A stretch of 45,355 nt of DNA from a virus. The stretch's first letter is position 1. Each line of letters opens with the position of its first letter. The stretch is taken from positions 1 to 45,355 of IMG/VR virus record IMGVR_UViG_3300036859_000299. One strand, given 5' to 3'. Under the pieces are notes generated by a model. That model searched no databases and was not told the DNA's origin. It saw only the letters and a list, made by a program, of their open reading frames with translations. Position numbers and translations under genes: made by a program. Shown here in pieces: positions 1 to 6,675 of this stretch.

Positions 1-25
1 GTACCGCGACGAAGGAGACGCGAAG

Positions 26-313
26 ATGACAAAAGCGCAAGCGGTAAAGATGTATCACTCGGCTTGGTGGCAGCAGGCTACGGACCAAGAAATCGTAGCC
101 TTCCAGCTCTTCGAGGAAAAGCTGTGCATGCCATTTGGCCGTTTTCATGAGGCGGTGGAGAAGTGTTTGGAGCGCCCGGTATTCACGCACGAATTTGGGC
201 TGGCGCACGAGCAACTCAAGGCGGAATTTCTCAAGCAGCGGCCAAAGGCCACGTTCGCTGAAATCATGGCGCTGATTCCCAAAGACAAGCAAATCATCAT
301 CACGGTGAAATGA
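26..313 (+). CDS. conserved small phage protein, function unknown
   Basis: A 95-residue soluble protein. The ATG is preceded by a purine-rich GAAGGAG Shine-Dalgarno sequence. A central block with FQLFEEKLCMPF and then RPVFTHEFG resembles a small family I associate with phage early regions, but I cannot name it with certainty and no function is known to me. It stops one base before the next gene, so the two are probably translationally coupled. It lies in the 538-base left segment that is replaced by different sequence at the other end of the contig, so it may be present only in some genome variants. Confidence 0.75.
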   Translation: MTKAQAVKMYHSAWWQQATDQEIVAFQLFEEKLCMPFGRFHEAVEKCLERPVFTHEFGLAHEQLKAEFLKQRPKATFAEIMALIPKDKQIIITVK

Positions 314-314
314 C

Positions 315-740
315 ATGGGAGAGTGGAAAAAAGCGCGCAGCGTTAAGTTTGGCGGTCGTCGCGAAGAACAAATCTTCGACATTGCTGACCGCTTTGCGCC
401 GTTCTTCAAAAATCCGCTGACGGACGTTGCTTGCTTTGCTGTGGATTGGCTGTGGGTCTGCATTCAGAAGGGAATGCTAGAGAACATCATTGGGGCAATT
501 CAAGAACTACGCTGTACTTCTGTGTCGGACGCGGCGGTGCGCGCGGAGGAGCGGTCGGTCAAGCCGTCGCAAAGGGAGCGGCCTACGGTGCTGAGCGTTG
601 GACGCGGGCCGCTTCACTTCCTCGCTAATCGCCCAGGTCGGGCCAGGGCGGGGGAGGCGGAGGCGGTGGGTATGGCACAGTTCATCACCCCCTTTCGTTC
701 GCTTCATCTTCTCCCTGTGTACGGCGGAGTGCAAGGATGA
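315..740 (+). CDS. ribbon-helix-helix-like protein, variant 1, with invariant C-terminal part
   Basis: A 141-residue protein. The N-terminal ~80 residues start MGEWKKARSVKF and look like a ribbon-helix-helix DNA-binding fold: a short strand, then two amphipathic helices. The last 42 codons before position 665 (539-665) are identical at DNA level to the gene at 45005. That gene has the same number of codons (117) from start to the junction but a strongly diverged N-terminal half, aligning without gaps. The C-terminal tail is Arg/Gly-rich and of unknown role. The stop overlaps the next start by 4 nt (ATGA). The RHH assignment is from pattern only. Confidence 0.65.
   Translation: MGEWKKARSVKFGGRREEQIFDIADRFAPFFKNPLTDVACFAVDWLWVCIQKGMLENIIGAIQELRCTSVSDAAVRAEERSVKPSQRERPTVLSVGRGPLHFLANRPGRARAGEAEAVGMAQFITPFRSLHLLPVYGGVQG
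539..665 (+). repeat. 127-bp exact direct repeat of the contig's right end
   Basis: Identical base for base to 45229-45355. The first mismatch to the left is T at 538 against C at 45228; beyond it the sequences differ widely while keeping reading frame. A 127-base exact overlap equals a k-mer length commonly used as the largest k by de Bruijn assemblers, which suggests an assembly-graph junction rather than a biological terminal repeat. Confidence 0.9.
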
Positions 741-1465
741 AATTGGCTTACATAGCGACGGGAGCCACGGCGTGCGTGCTGCTGTTTCTGGGCGGCGCGA
801 TGGCGAAACTTCCCGCCAAGGCTTTGCCGCTGTCCGCGTGGATATTCTTCGGTGTCCAGTTCATCGGGTGCGGCGCGGCGTTCATCGGCTTGCAGAAGTT
901 CGCGATCAGCAGCGGCGCGTATGACGCCTTCTATCGCGTGTCCTTACTGGCGACGATTTTCTCCGCGTGCGTTGTGGCGGGGTATCTGCACCGCGAAACG
1001 CCGTCGCCGCTCGTAGGATTCCTTGCCATCGGCGCGCTGATTTTCTCTCTGGCGCTGGCGTCGCTCACTTACTCACGGCTACTGGAAGTGTACGGCGGCG
1101 CAGTTCCAGGTAGGACTTTGCTTTTGCTCTTTCAGTTTGCCGGACTTGCGTTTTGCGCGGCGCTGGCCGCGGGCGCGTGGACGCAGCCGCAAACGGAAAC
1201 CGACCGCATCCTCACTCTTGGCCTTGGCGCGTACTGGTTTGCGATGGCGGCATGGACGCTGGCCTACACGGTTGAATCCGTGCGCGGACGCGAGCAATGG
1301 GACTTGTGGCAGCGTCGGGCTGGCGTGTGGCCCGCGCTGATTGCTCTGGTCTGCTTCGCGTGGATTACCTACAGGTTTGTGAGCATTCAGGCGGAATTGA
1401 GCCGCGCGCCGTCGCGCGAGATGGAGCAAGAGGTAGCGGCGGCGTTGCAGGAAGTGGAGGAGTGA
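737..1465 (+). CDS. multi-pass membrane protein
   Basis: A 242-residue protein with about seven hydrophobic segments, roughly residues 4-24, 33-53, 66-83, 91-111, 127-147, 158-178 and 196-212. A charged C-terminal tail is rich in Glu (MEQEVAAALQEVEE). It starts at an ATG that overlaps the previous stop (ATGA) and ends exactly at the base before the next ATG, so it sits inside a coupled operon. It is predicted to be in the host inner membrane. I do not recognise the family; early expression suggests a host-interaction or superinfection role, but that is inference only. Confidence 0.75.
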   Translation: MKLAYIATGATACVLLFLGGAMAKLPAKALPLSAWIFFGVQFIGCGAAFIGLQKFAISSGAYDAFYRVSLLATIFSACVVAGYLHRETPSPLVGFLAIGALIFSLALASLTYSRLLEVYGGAVPGRTLLLLFQFAGLAFCAALAAGAWTQPQTETDRILTLGLGAYWFAMAAWTLAYTVESVRGREQWDLWQRRAGVWPALIALVCFAWITYRFVSIQAELSRAPSREMEQEVAAALQEVEE

Positions 1466-1909
1466 ATGTTCATCTGTACAGAATCTTGGCACGGTCGCGT
1501 GTATCGCTGGTGGTACAAATCGCGCTACCAAACAAAGGATGAGCCGACGCACATAAATCTCTGTCCCTACGTGCGTCGGGTTCTGTTCCGCGCACCGCTT
1601 CGTTGGCTTTTCATCGCTGGCAGGGTCGGTTCTGTGCGTCTGCCCTGGGCAACTTGGACGGTGCTAATCGGAGCGCCTGCGATGATAGGAACAAATGAAT
1701 TTGGATGGAGATACGCCCAAGCATTTATGTGGACTTTGCTTGGCGCAGCAGTTGTTGTCGCGTTGGCGGCTTGGAGCGAATCAAAGACCAAAAAAAGGCT
1801 TAGTGCCTCCATCCACGACAAGGCGGCTACTTTCCTTGAAGTGGTGCGGGCAAATTCCAAGCCAATACACGACCGCCTCTGCCCTGACGTGGAATTGAGA
1901 AAACCATGA
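1466..1909 (+). CDS. small membrane protein with Trp-rich N-terminus
   Basis: A 147-residue protein. The ATG directly follows the previous TGA and has a GGAGG ribosome site within the end of that gene. The N-terminal ~45 residues are soluble and Trp/Tyr/Cys-rich (CTESWHGRVYRWWYKSRY). Hydrophobic stretches follow at about 59-75 and 82-102, and the tail is basic and helical. The gene upstream is also membrane-bound, so the pair may act together. No family recognised. Confidence 0.7.
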   Translation: MFICTESWHGRVYRWWYKSRYQTKDEPTHINLCPYVRRVLFRAPLRWLFIAGRVGSVRLPWATWTVLIGAPAMIGTNEFGWRYAQAFMWTLLGAAVVVALAAWSESKTKKRLSASIHDKAATFLEVVRANSKPIHDRLCPDVELRKP

Positions 1910-2056
1910 CACTTCTTCTATTGCTGATTCTCTGGCATCCCGTGCCGGTCGCCGCGCTGAAAGCGATCTATTGCGATGACTGTGGGCGACGGCGAAGAAA
2001 TGTGCCCAGAGTGTCAAGGGCTCGGCGTAGTCGGGCCGGAGGATTACGACGAATGA
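1906..2056 (+). pseudogene. frameshifted zinc-ribbon microprotein
   Basis: The frame that starts at ATG 1906 (4-nt overlap with the gene before) encodes a hydrophobic start and then YCDDCG, after which it turns into an Arg-only low-complexity string typical of out-of-frame reading. In the +1 frame from ATG 1976, the sequence continues as DGEEMCPECQGLGVVG and stops at 2056. Joined, the two frames give a CxxC...CxxC zinc ribbon of the DnaJ-like CPECQGLG type. The frame change must lie near 1976-1990. It could be a sequencing or consensus error, a true inactivation, or programmed +1 shifting. The next gene starts at 2053 with an ATGA overlap with this +1-frame stop, which supports the joined reading. 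Confidence 0.5.
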
Positions 2057-2331
2057 GCCGCGCGACGCCAGACCAAGACGCTATGCGCCAAAACGCGCTG
2101 CATCACTATGAGCAAACACACATTGATTTTCGCGGCGACCCGCCAACCGATAACCCCTGTCGAAAGACGGACTCGCACACCGCAGAGCAATCGCCGCGAA
2201 ACAAACTCTTGGCGCGCACGTTGATTGATCTGCTGGTTGCCTTTCACGCGGCGGCGCTGAGGAAGAACGACTATCGCCGCGCGAAACAGATTGAGGAAAC
2301 GGTGCGCCTGATTAAGAAAGGGAGACGATGA
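2053..2331 (+). CDS. hypothetical small phage protein
   Basis: A 92-residue protein starting MSRATPDQDAMRQNALHHY. The start at 2053 is preferred over 1906 in the same frame because the intervening residues are Arg-rich noise and because this ATG overlaps the stop of the preceding zinc-ribbon frame. The C-terminal half is a helical, basic segment ending RRAKQIEETVRLIKKGRR. It overlaps the next gene by 4 nt. Function not recognised. Confidence 0.6.
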   Translation: MSRATPDQDAMRQNALHHYEQTHIDFRGDPPTDNPCRKTDSHTAEQSPRNKLLARTLIDLLVAFHAAALRKNDYRRAKQIEETVRLIKKGRR

Positions 2332-2528
2332 AAAAGGGAAGATTCGACCGGAAAATTGAAAAGCAAGTAATCAAAATGCTCGACCATTTCGCGGCGAAAT
2401 TCAGCATGGCCGATGTCAAGCACGCTGCTGGCAAGTTCATCAAACGCGAACAGGTGCGTAACTTCATCGCCAAAGAAAGAGAGCGCCTGAATCGTCGGCT
2501 CGCTGAAATCGAAAGGGCTATGCCGTAG
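2328..2528 (+). CDS. small basic helical protein
   Basis: A 66-residue, Lys/Arg-rich, probably all-helical protein (MKKGRFDRKIEKQV...). The ATG overlaps the previous stop (ATGA) and GGGAG of the preceding gene acts as ribosome site. The charge and helix pattern would suit nucleic-acid or protein binding, but there is no diagnostic motif. Function unknown. Confidence 0.6.
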   Translation: MKKGRFDRKIEKQVIKMLDHFAAKFSMADVKHAAGKFIKREQVRNFIAKERERLNRRLAEIERAMP

Positions 2529-2667
2529 TGATTTGCGCGATGGAGAAAGGCGGCAGGTAATGACCACCCGCACAGCCCCGGCGACCGCTGGCCTACGTTG
2601 CCTTGCGCGTGCTGGTTTACGCGGCGGCGGCGAGCGCGGCGGGACTGTTTGCTTGGGCGGTGCTGCG

Positions 2668-2853
2668 ATGAGCGACACCTTTAAGAAGGGCGACAAGGTG
2701 CGCGTGAAAAGCACAGACATGAGGCAGCCATTCCTTGGCATGGCTGGTGACGTCGTTAGCGTCGAGGAAGATTTTGTAGAGATTAGGCTGCTTGTTCCGC
2801 GTGACGTGCTCTACCGCGCCGACGAGCTGGAGAAAGTTGAGGACGCGAAATGA
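2668..2853 (+). CDS. small SH3/KOW-like protein
   Basis: A 61-residue protein (MSDTFKKGDKVRVKSTD...). The KGDKVRVK / GMAGDVVSVEEDFVEIRL arrangement looks like an SH3-like or KOW-type beta barrel, often used by small phage proteins that bind RNA, DNA or host factors. The frame stays open upstream to a TTG at 2533, but that stretch is low-complexity Arg/Gly and this ATG is the better start. It overlaps the next gene by 4 nt. Confidence 0.65.
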   Translation: MSDTFKKGDKVRVKSTDMRQPFLGMAGDVVSVEEDFVEIRLLVPRDVLYRADELEKVEDAK

Positions 2854-3032
2854 CGAATGGCGAACTCACGGTAGGCGAGCTTCGTGCGGCAATCGCGGGC
2901 CAGCCGGACGAGGCCATGATGAAGTTTGTGTTGGGCGACGCGCGGCTGCGCGTGAAGGATGCATGGCCGAACGAGACGCGCGCCGAGTATGTCATCGAGT
3001 TTGAACCGCCAGAAGGAGGCTATCAGCCATGA
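2850..3032 (+). CDS. hypothetical small phage protein
   Basis: A 60-residue protein starting MTNGELTVGELRAAIAGQPD. The LTVGELRAAIAGQPDEA start resembles short phage proteins of unknown role in which a helix leads into a small beta region. It has 4-nt overlaps on both sides, so it belongs to the coupled operon leading to recT. No catalytic motif. Confidence 0.65.
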   Translation: MTNGELTVGELRAAIAGQPDEAMMKFVLGDARLRVKDAWPNETRAEYVIEFEPPEGGYQP

Positions 3033-3235
3033 TTTGCCCCACGCAAGACGGTTGTCGAGGAAAGGGAGTTTATTTCCCAAGCGGAAAGTTTTGTCCGTAC
3101 TGTGGTAAGCCGCTTCAAGAATTGCAATGCCGCCGCTGCCATCAAGACATGATTCCGATACAGACGTTTTGCGGAAATTGCGGCACGCCCGTCGCGCAAG
3201 AAGAACTCGCCGCCGCGCCGAAGGAGCAAGCATGA
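3029..3235 (+). CDS. double zinc-ribbon protein
   Basis: A 68-residue protein with two zinc-ribbon-type knuckle sets: an N-terminal Cys pair then FCPYCGKPL, followed by CRRCHQDM and FCGNCGTPV. The double set is typical of DZANK/zinc-ribbon folds that mediate nucleic-acid or protein contacts. It lies immediately before the Gp157-like/RecT pair with 4-nt overlaps on both sides. The target is unknown. Confidence 0.75.
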   Translation: MICPTQDGCRGKGVYFPSGKFCPYCGKPLQELQCRRCHQDMIPIQTFCGNCGTPVAQEELAAAPKEQA

Positions 3236-3810
3236 GCGTCACGAAAAGTACGCTGCCAGATGAAATCACCAAGATTGAAAAGACGGTTGACGTCGTTGCG
3301 CGCTGCCGCAAGAGCGCGGACGAACTCGCCGGAAAGCTGTTTCAAGCCTTCGCCGCGAGCGTCGAGATGCAGGTCGCGCAAGGCGAAATCACACCGGGCG
3401 AACAGACCGCGTTGATTCAGATTGTCGAAGGCGCGGACATGGCTATCCGCGATGACGTGGGAATCGCCATCAAGAAACTTATCGCAGAGGAAGAAACGCT
3501 GAAGCAACTTGGCACAGCGGTAATCGAGAACGGCAAGTCTCGCGGCGCGCTGGCCCGCCGACTGGTCTGGAGCATTCTTTCCTACATGCAGGACAAGGGC
3601 TACCGCGAAATCGCGGGAGAATTTACGCGCTTCAAAATCAAAAAGAATCCGGTGCGGTTGGTCATAAACGAAACGCTCATTCCCGACGAATGGAAGAAGG
3701 ACGAAATCAAGCGCGTGCCCGACCGCGCAAGGATTGAGGCCATGTTGGATGCTGGCGTTGAACTGCCGTTCGCGCACTATGAGCAGGCCGAGCGACTGGA
3801 GGTCAAGTGA
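3232..3810 (+). CDS. Siphovirus Gp157-like protein
   Basis: A 192-residue protein. The C-terminal part, with FKIKKNPVRLVINETLIPDE followed by a basic segment and a repeat of acidic/hydrophobic residues, matches the hallmark of the Siphovirus Gp157 family, whose members often sit next to a phage recombinase. The N-terminal half is helical and acidic. The ATG at 3232 overlaps the zinc-ribbon stop (ATGA), and the stop overlaps the GTG of recT. It is probably an accessory to single-strand annealing; the biochemical role of the family is not settled. Confidence 0.8.
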   Translation: MSVTKSTLPDEITKIEKTVDVVARCRKSADELAGKLFQAFAASVEMQVAQGEITPGEQTALIQIVEGADMAIRDDVGIAIKKLIAEEETLKQLGTAVIENGKSRGALARRLVWSILSYMQDKGYREIAGEFTRFKIKKNPVRLVINETLIPDEWKKDEIKRVPDRARIEAMLDAGVELPFAHYEQAERLEVK

Positions 3811-4916
3811 CGACCGTGCTGGTTTCCAATAGCAAGACAGTCCACACAAAGCTGTTTGACGCGAAACCGCAGTTCGCCGCGATCATCCCCGCCGGGCAAG
3901 ACATTGACCGCTACCTGCAAATTGCATGGGGCTGCATCCGCCAGAACGAGAAGCTGCTGAAATGCACTCCAGAGTCAATTCTTTCCGGCGTCGCGCAGGG
4001 TTGCCAACTCGGGCTGAGTTTTGACCCCGTTCTCGGGCAGGGCTTCCTTGTTCCCTATTTCAACAGCAAGAAGCAATGCTACGAAGCCCACTTTCAGGCC
4101 GGCTACCGCGGCTTGGCGAATCTGGCCTACAACTCTGGGAAGATCGCCAAGATTTACGCTGAAGTCGTCCACAAGGACGACAAGTTCGAGGCCATTGACG
4201 GCACGGAGCAGCGCATCGTTCATGTGAAGAATCTGGACGTAGACCGCGAGAAAGAGGACGACTGGCGCGGCGCGTATGCCGTGGCCGTCACGAAGGATGG
4301 CGTCACCTTTTCCAAGTACCTTACGGCGACGGAGATCATGAAACGCCGTGCCGTCTCAAAGGCGGCTGACAAACCGGACTCGCCGTGGAACACAAGCCCA
4401 AAGGAAATGTGGTTGAAATCGCCAATCCGCGCTCTGGCGAAGTTGCTGCCTATGTCTCCGGAAACAGAACAAGCCATCCGCGCAGCGATTGAGGACGAGT
4501 ACCGCGACGCTGGGGTTGACCTGCCGACGCCAGAGCTACCAGCAGGCGCGGTAGAGGTCGAAACAGCCGCACTTCCAGCCAAGAACGGCGGCAAAACGCC
4601 GCCTGAGCCATCCCGGCCGCAGGAGCGCCCATTCTGCACGGTTACTTGGCGCGAAGGCGGCAAGCAAGAGGTAGGTGTGCTCTCCAACGTTCCCTACGCG
4701 GTTTCCGAACAAAGCAAGTTCCGCGATCTGTTCACTAAGAGCGGGAAGGTTTGGTACATCCAGCCCGCGGACTTCGCGGACGCGGTCGCGCTGTTTGACG
4801 ACTGCGGATTTGACCTACGACTTCCTCCAGAGGCAAGCGCGGACAGCGGGGCGGCAGTCGCTCCCCCTTCTGCCGCTCCGCGTGAGCCGGGAGTTGACGA
4901 GGAGATTGGAATCTAA
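3807..4916 (+). CDS. recT: RecT-family single-strand annealing recombinase
   Basis: A 369-residue protein. Residues ~25-240 carry the RecT pattern: repeated ESILSGVAQGCQLGLSFDP, then GQGFLVPYFN and AHFQAGYRGLANLAYNSGKI, and SPIRALAKLLP near the end of the domain. The enzyme anneals complementary strands and supports recombination-dependent replication. The start is GTG, sharing bases with the previous stop (GTGA). After residue ~245 there is a Pro-rich linker and an extra ~95-residue C-terminal region (from FCTVTWREGGKQEVG) not needed for the core fold. No cognate RecE-type exonuclease is obvious; the PD-(D/E)XK-like gene at 9529 is one candidate partner. Confidence 0.92.
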   Translation: MTTVLVSNSKTVHTKLFDAKPQFAAIIPAGQDIDRYLQIAWGCIRQNEKLLKCTPESILSGVAQGCQLGLSFDPVLGQGFLVPYFNSKKQCYEAHFQAGYRGLANLAYNSGKIAKIYAEVVHKDDKFEAIDGTEQRIVHVKNLDVDREKEDDWRGAYAVAVTKDGVTFSKYLTATEIMKRRAVSKAADKPDSPWNTSPKEMWLKSPIRALAKLLPMSPETEQAIRAAIEDEYRDAGVDLPTPELPAGAVEVETAALPAKNGGKTPPEPSRPQERPFCTVTWREGGKQEVGVLSNVPYAVSEQSKFRDLFTKSGKVWYIQPADFADAVALFDDCGFDLRLPPEASADSGAAVAPPSAAPREPGVDEEIGI

Positions 4917-5161
4917 TGCCCGACGCCATCGAACAGACGCAGGAACAGCTTGACGCCGAGTATCCACATATCTGCGAAGTGCTCCGCGTGCAGCGCGTGA
5001 CTGCGGCCATGAAAACGGTCATGGAGCAGACAATGGAATTGGCGGCGGCAAAGTTGGGCGTGGATATTCACGCCGACGAGGACTGGCAACGGAAATCGGC
5101 CCGGCGTCGCTGCATACTGGCGATTTTTGGAAGCTATGACGGGCGCCCCGACAGGGGTTAG
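4916..5161 (+). CDS. hypothetical small protein downstream of recT
   Basis: An 81-residue acidic-to-basic helical protein starting MPDAIEQTQEQLDAEYPHIC. The ATG shares a base with the recT stop (TAATG), which implies coupled translation with the recombinase. No recognised motif. Position suggests an accessory in DNA metabolism, by context only. Confidence 0.65.
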   Translation: MPDAIEQTQEQLDAEYPHICEVLRVQRVTAAMKTVMEQTMELAAAKLGVDIHADEDWQRKSARRRCILAIFGSYDGRPDRG

Positions 5162-5194
5162 GTAGCGGCGGCAGAACCGCCAAAGGAAAACGCG

Positions 5195-5452
5195 ATGCGC
5201 TGTAGGGCGCTAGATAGGAGAGGGCAGCAATGCAAGGGCGTTGGCGTAGGGGAATACTCATTTTCAATAAATTCCGAGTTGGACAGTTCGCTTACTGTTA
5301 GTTGGGTTCTTGTTCCGTTTTGCAAAAAGCATGTCAACGCGGTCGGTGAAACAGAAACACACACGGAAATGATGGCTCGCTACCGGAGAGAAAGGCGGGC
5401 CGCGATAAGGAGAAACAATGCTGAAAAAGAACGCACGAATCGTAGCAAGTGA
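5195..5452 (+). CDS. hypothetical protein with CxxH-type N-terminus
   Basis: An 85-residue protein. The start RCRALDRRGQQCKGVGVGEY and later VPFCKKHVNAVGET give a C...C...CxxH arrangement, a pattern found in small phage proteins that bind a metal ion. The C-terminus is strongly basic. A ribosome site (AAAGGAAAA) precedes the ATG. A short GGCGG/CCGCC hairpin lies upstream at about 5165-5179. It overlaps the next gene by 35 nt. Confidence 0.6.
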   Translation: MRCRALDRRGQQCKGVGVGEYSFSINSELDSSLTVSWVLVPFCKKHVNAVGETETHTEMMARYRRERRAAIRRNNAEKERTNRSK

Positions 5453-5618
5453 CGCCGGGCGTCGCGTGGAAATCACAATCCGCGTGAGCAGCAGAAACGG
5501 GTTGGCGCGAGATGAAGTCAGCTTGGCTTGCCGCGACATTGCCAAGCGTGCGGCACGCGCCATCCCAAAGGCACGCTACCTGAATTTGGACGAGGTTGAC
5601 CGACGAATTGAATTTTGA
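5418..5618 (+). CDS. small basic protein, function unknown
   Basis: A 66-residue protein (MLKKNARIVASDAGRRVEIT...) with a strand-rich start and a helix ending in YLNLDEVDRRIEF. An AAGGAG site lies a few bases before the ATG. The overlap with the preceding gene is longer than the usual 4 nt here, so one of the two ends may be decayed. No family recognised. Confidence 0.6.
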   Translation: MLKKNARIVASDAGRRVEITIRVSSRNGLARDEVSLACRDIAKRAARAIPKARYLNLDEVDRRIEF

Positions 5619-5683
5619 GTTTCGCGCGCTGAGCTGAGGCGCGTGAGAAGGCGGCGGCGCGGCGCGAGGACGCGTACCGAAGT

Positions 5684-5728
5684 GTGAGCGCCAAGCACGA
5701 GGCGGTTATAACGGCTCAGCGTGCATAA
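5684..5728 (+). pseudogene. gene remnant or micro-ORF ending at the next start
   Basis: A GTG-initiated reading of only 14 residues (VSAKHEAVITAQRA) whose TAA shares a base with the next ATG. The same frame is open upstream to about 5638 and reads AEAREKAAARREDAYRS, a plausible helical protein without a start codon. It looks like the 3' end of a truncated gene. The rest of 5619-5727 shows no other gene. Confidence 0.3.
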
Positions 5729-5892
5729 TGCCTGCACGGACGCTGATGACTGCTGGCAAAGGATGGCCCTTACCGATTATCTCGAACGAGCCGATGCAAC
5801 AGGAGACGGCTTGGTGGGTTCATCTGGTCCGGTTTGCGCTGCGGCTCACTGCTGATGGCGCATCCGCCGCCGCACTACTAAGGAGCAACTGA
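5728..5892 (+). CDS. possible small protein
   Basis: A 54-residue frame (MPARTLMTAGKGWPLPIISN...) that begins in a TAATG overlap with an upstream frame and ends directly against the next ATG. The middle part WWVHLVRFALRL is hydrophobic. The ribosome site is weak. It is supported mainly by the tight spacing on both sides, which follows the pattern of this operon. Function unknown. Confidence 0.4.
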   Translation: MPARTLMTAGKGWPLPIISNEPMQQETAWWVHLVRFALRLTADGASAAALLRSN

Positions 5893-6045
5893 ATGACCTT
5901 CGAGCCTGGTTTGATTCTGCGGGCAGTGGCAGAAATCATCGGCTGGCTACTGATTGCTTATTCTTTTTTGCTCGGCGTCCGCGTGCTTTTGAAATCACTT
6001 CTCAGCGCCGGGAAATCGGCATGGAGAGAGACGCAGGTGCTTTGA
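5893..6045 (+). CDS. single-pass membrane microprotein
   Basis: A 50-residue protein with one clear transmembrane segment (EIIGWLLIAYSFLLGVRVLL, residues ~14-34) and a basic C-terminal tail. A good AAGGAG site lies 8 bases before the ATG. Its TGA shares a base with the ATG at 6045 (TGATG). Role unknown; small early phage membrane proteins often modify the host envelope or block superinfection. Confidence 0.65.
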   Translation: MTFEPGLILRAVAEIIGWLLIAYSFLLGVRVLLKSLLSAGKSAWRETQVL

Positions 6046-6428
6046 TGTGGGCGCGACGCGACGACGCAGCGACGAGGGCCGCGCGAAAGGCCAAGCGGTT
6101 CGTGGACAGGCGTTCGTGGATTGGCGTCCGCTCAAATGGCGATATGTACCTGCGATTGCATGGCCGCGACAAGGAAGCGCAACGCGAACGGCTGTTTGCG
6201 CTGTGGGATGGGAATTGCTATCTATGCGGCCAGCCCGTCGCACGCGGAGATGAGGACTTGGAACACATGATTCCCTTGGGGCGCGGCGGCGACGATAGCG
6301 ATATAAATCAGGATTTTTGCCATTCGATGTTTTCCAAGTTTCCTTGTCACCGCAATAAAACGGCGCGGGAAGTGCAGTTGAAGTGGCTGCCGCCGCTGGA
6401 AACCTGGACGCATGGAGGAGAAGCATGA
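6045..6428 (+). CDS. HNH endonuclease-like protein
   Basis: A 127-residue protein. It has the HNH layout: a first zinc pair CYLCG (residues 58-61), the catalytic block DLEHMIPLGRGGDDSDIN (71-88), then FCHS and PCHRNKTAREVQ with the second Cys pair and the final Asn/Lys. Free-standing HNH proteins in phages act in packaging or as mobile nicking enzymes. The start at 6045 is chosen for its TGATG coupling; an in-frame ATG at 6021 would add 8 residues. The C-terminus PPLETWTHGGEA recurs at 6625-6675. Confidence 0.85.
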   Translation: MWARRDDAATRAARKAKRFVDRRSWIGVRSNGDMYLRLHGRDKEAQRERLFALWDGNCYLCGQPVARGDEDLEHMIPLGRGGDDSDINQDFCHSMFSKFPCHRNKTAREVQLKWLPPLETWTHGGEA

Positions 6429-6628
6429 GCACGCGGCTGCGAAAACGAGAAATTTGGCCTAAAACAGGATATGAACTTGAAATTGAGAGAGACCATCCTA
6501 GATGGATTCCATACCTGCAAATTCCCTACATTCGCGTACCGCTTTCCTATTTGCAGAGTTTCGCCGTGCCAGAAGGATGCACTGTTTCACTCTCAGGGTC
6601 AAATCGCCATGTGAGGCCGCGCCGATGA
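6425..6628 (+). CDS. hypothetical small protein
   Basis: A 67-residue protein (MSTRLRKREIWPKTGYELEI...) with aromatic and Pro-rich sequence (RWIPYLQIPYIRVPLSYLQS). The ATG overlaps the HNH stop and has GGAGGAGAA upstream. Its stop overlaps the ATG of the 16-codon frame that follows. No family recognised. Confidence 0.6.
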   Translation: MSTRLRKREIWPKTGYELEIERDHPRWIPYLQIPYIRVPLSYLQSFAVPEGCTVSLSGSNRHVRPRR

Positions 6629-6675
6629 ACGCGCCGCCGCTTGAGACATGCTGGAAACATGGAGGCGAACCGTGA
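6625..6675 (+). pseudogene. 16-residue micro-ORF copying the HNH gene's C-terminus
   Basis: A frame that reads MNAPPLETCWKHGGEP and stops. It has 4-nt overlaps on both sides: ATGA with the previous gene, and TGA within GTGA of the next. Its residues match the last residues of the HNH protein (PPLETWTHGGEA) and the DNA is alike over about 40 bases including the GGAGGAGAA-type ribosome site. It looks like a duplicated end-of-gene plus start-signal cassette. It may be translated as a coupling peptide, or be a remnant. Confidence 0.5.

Noticed and set aside
315-665. diversity-generating retroelement as the source of the variable N-terminus
   Set aside because: No reverse transcriptase gene and differences are not limited to adenines; changes are spread over all bases.
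539-665. biological direct terminal repeat
   Set aside because: The repeat is internal at the left side and its exact length equals a common assembler k-mer, so a graph junction is the simpler explanation.
1079-1552. 157-codon minus-strand open frame
   Set aside because: Arg/His-rich composition and fully inside the membrane gene.
2564-2671. small hydrophobic peptide (ALRVLVYAAAASAAGLFAWA) ending in an ATGA overlap
   Set aside because: The overlap and membrane-like sequence are attractive but there is no usable start codon after the in-frame stops except weak TTG/GTG; left unannotated.
3142-3849. 235-codon minus-strand open frame
   Set aside because: Shadow of the Gp157-like gene, whose C-terminal motif is diagnostic.
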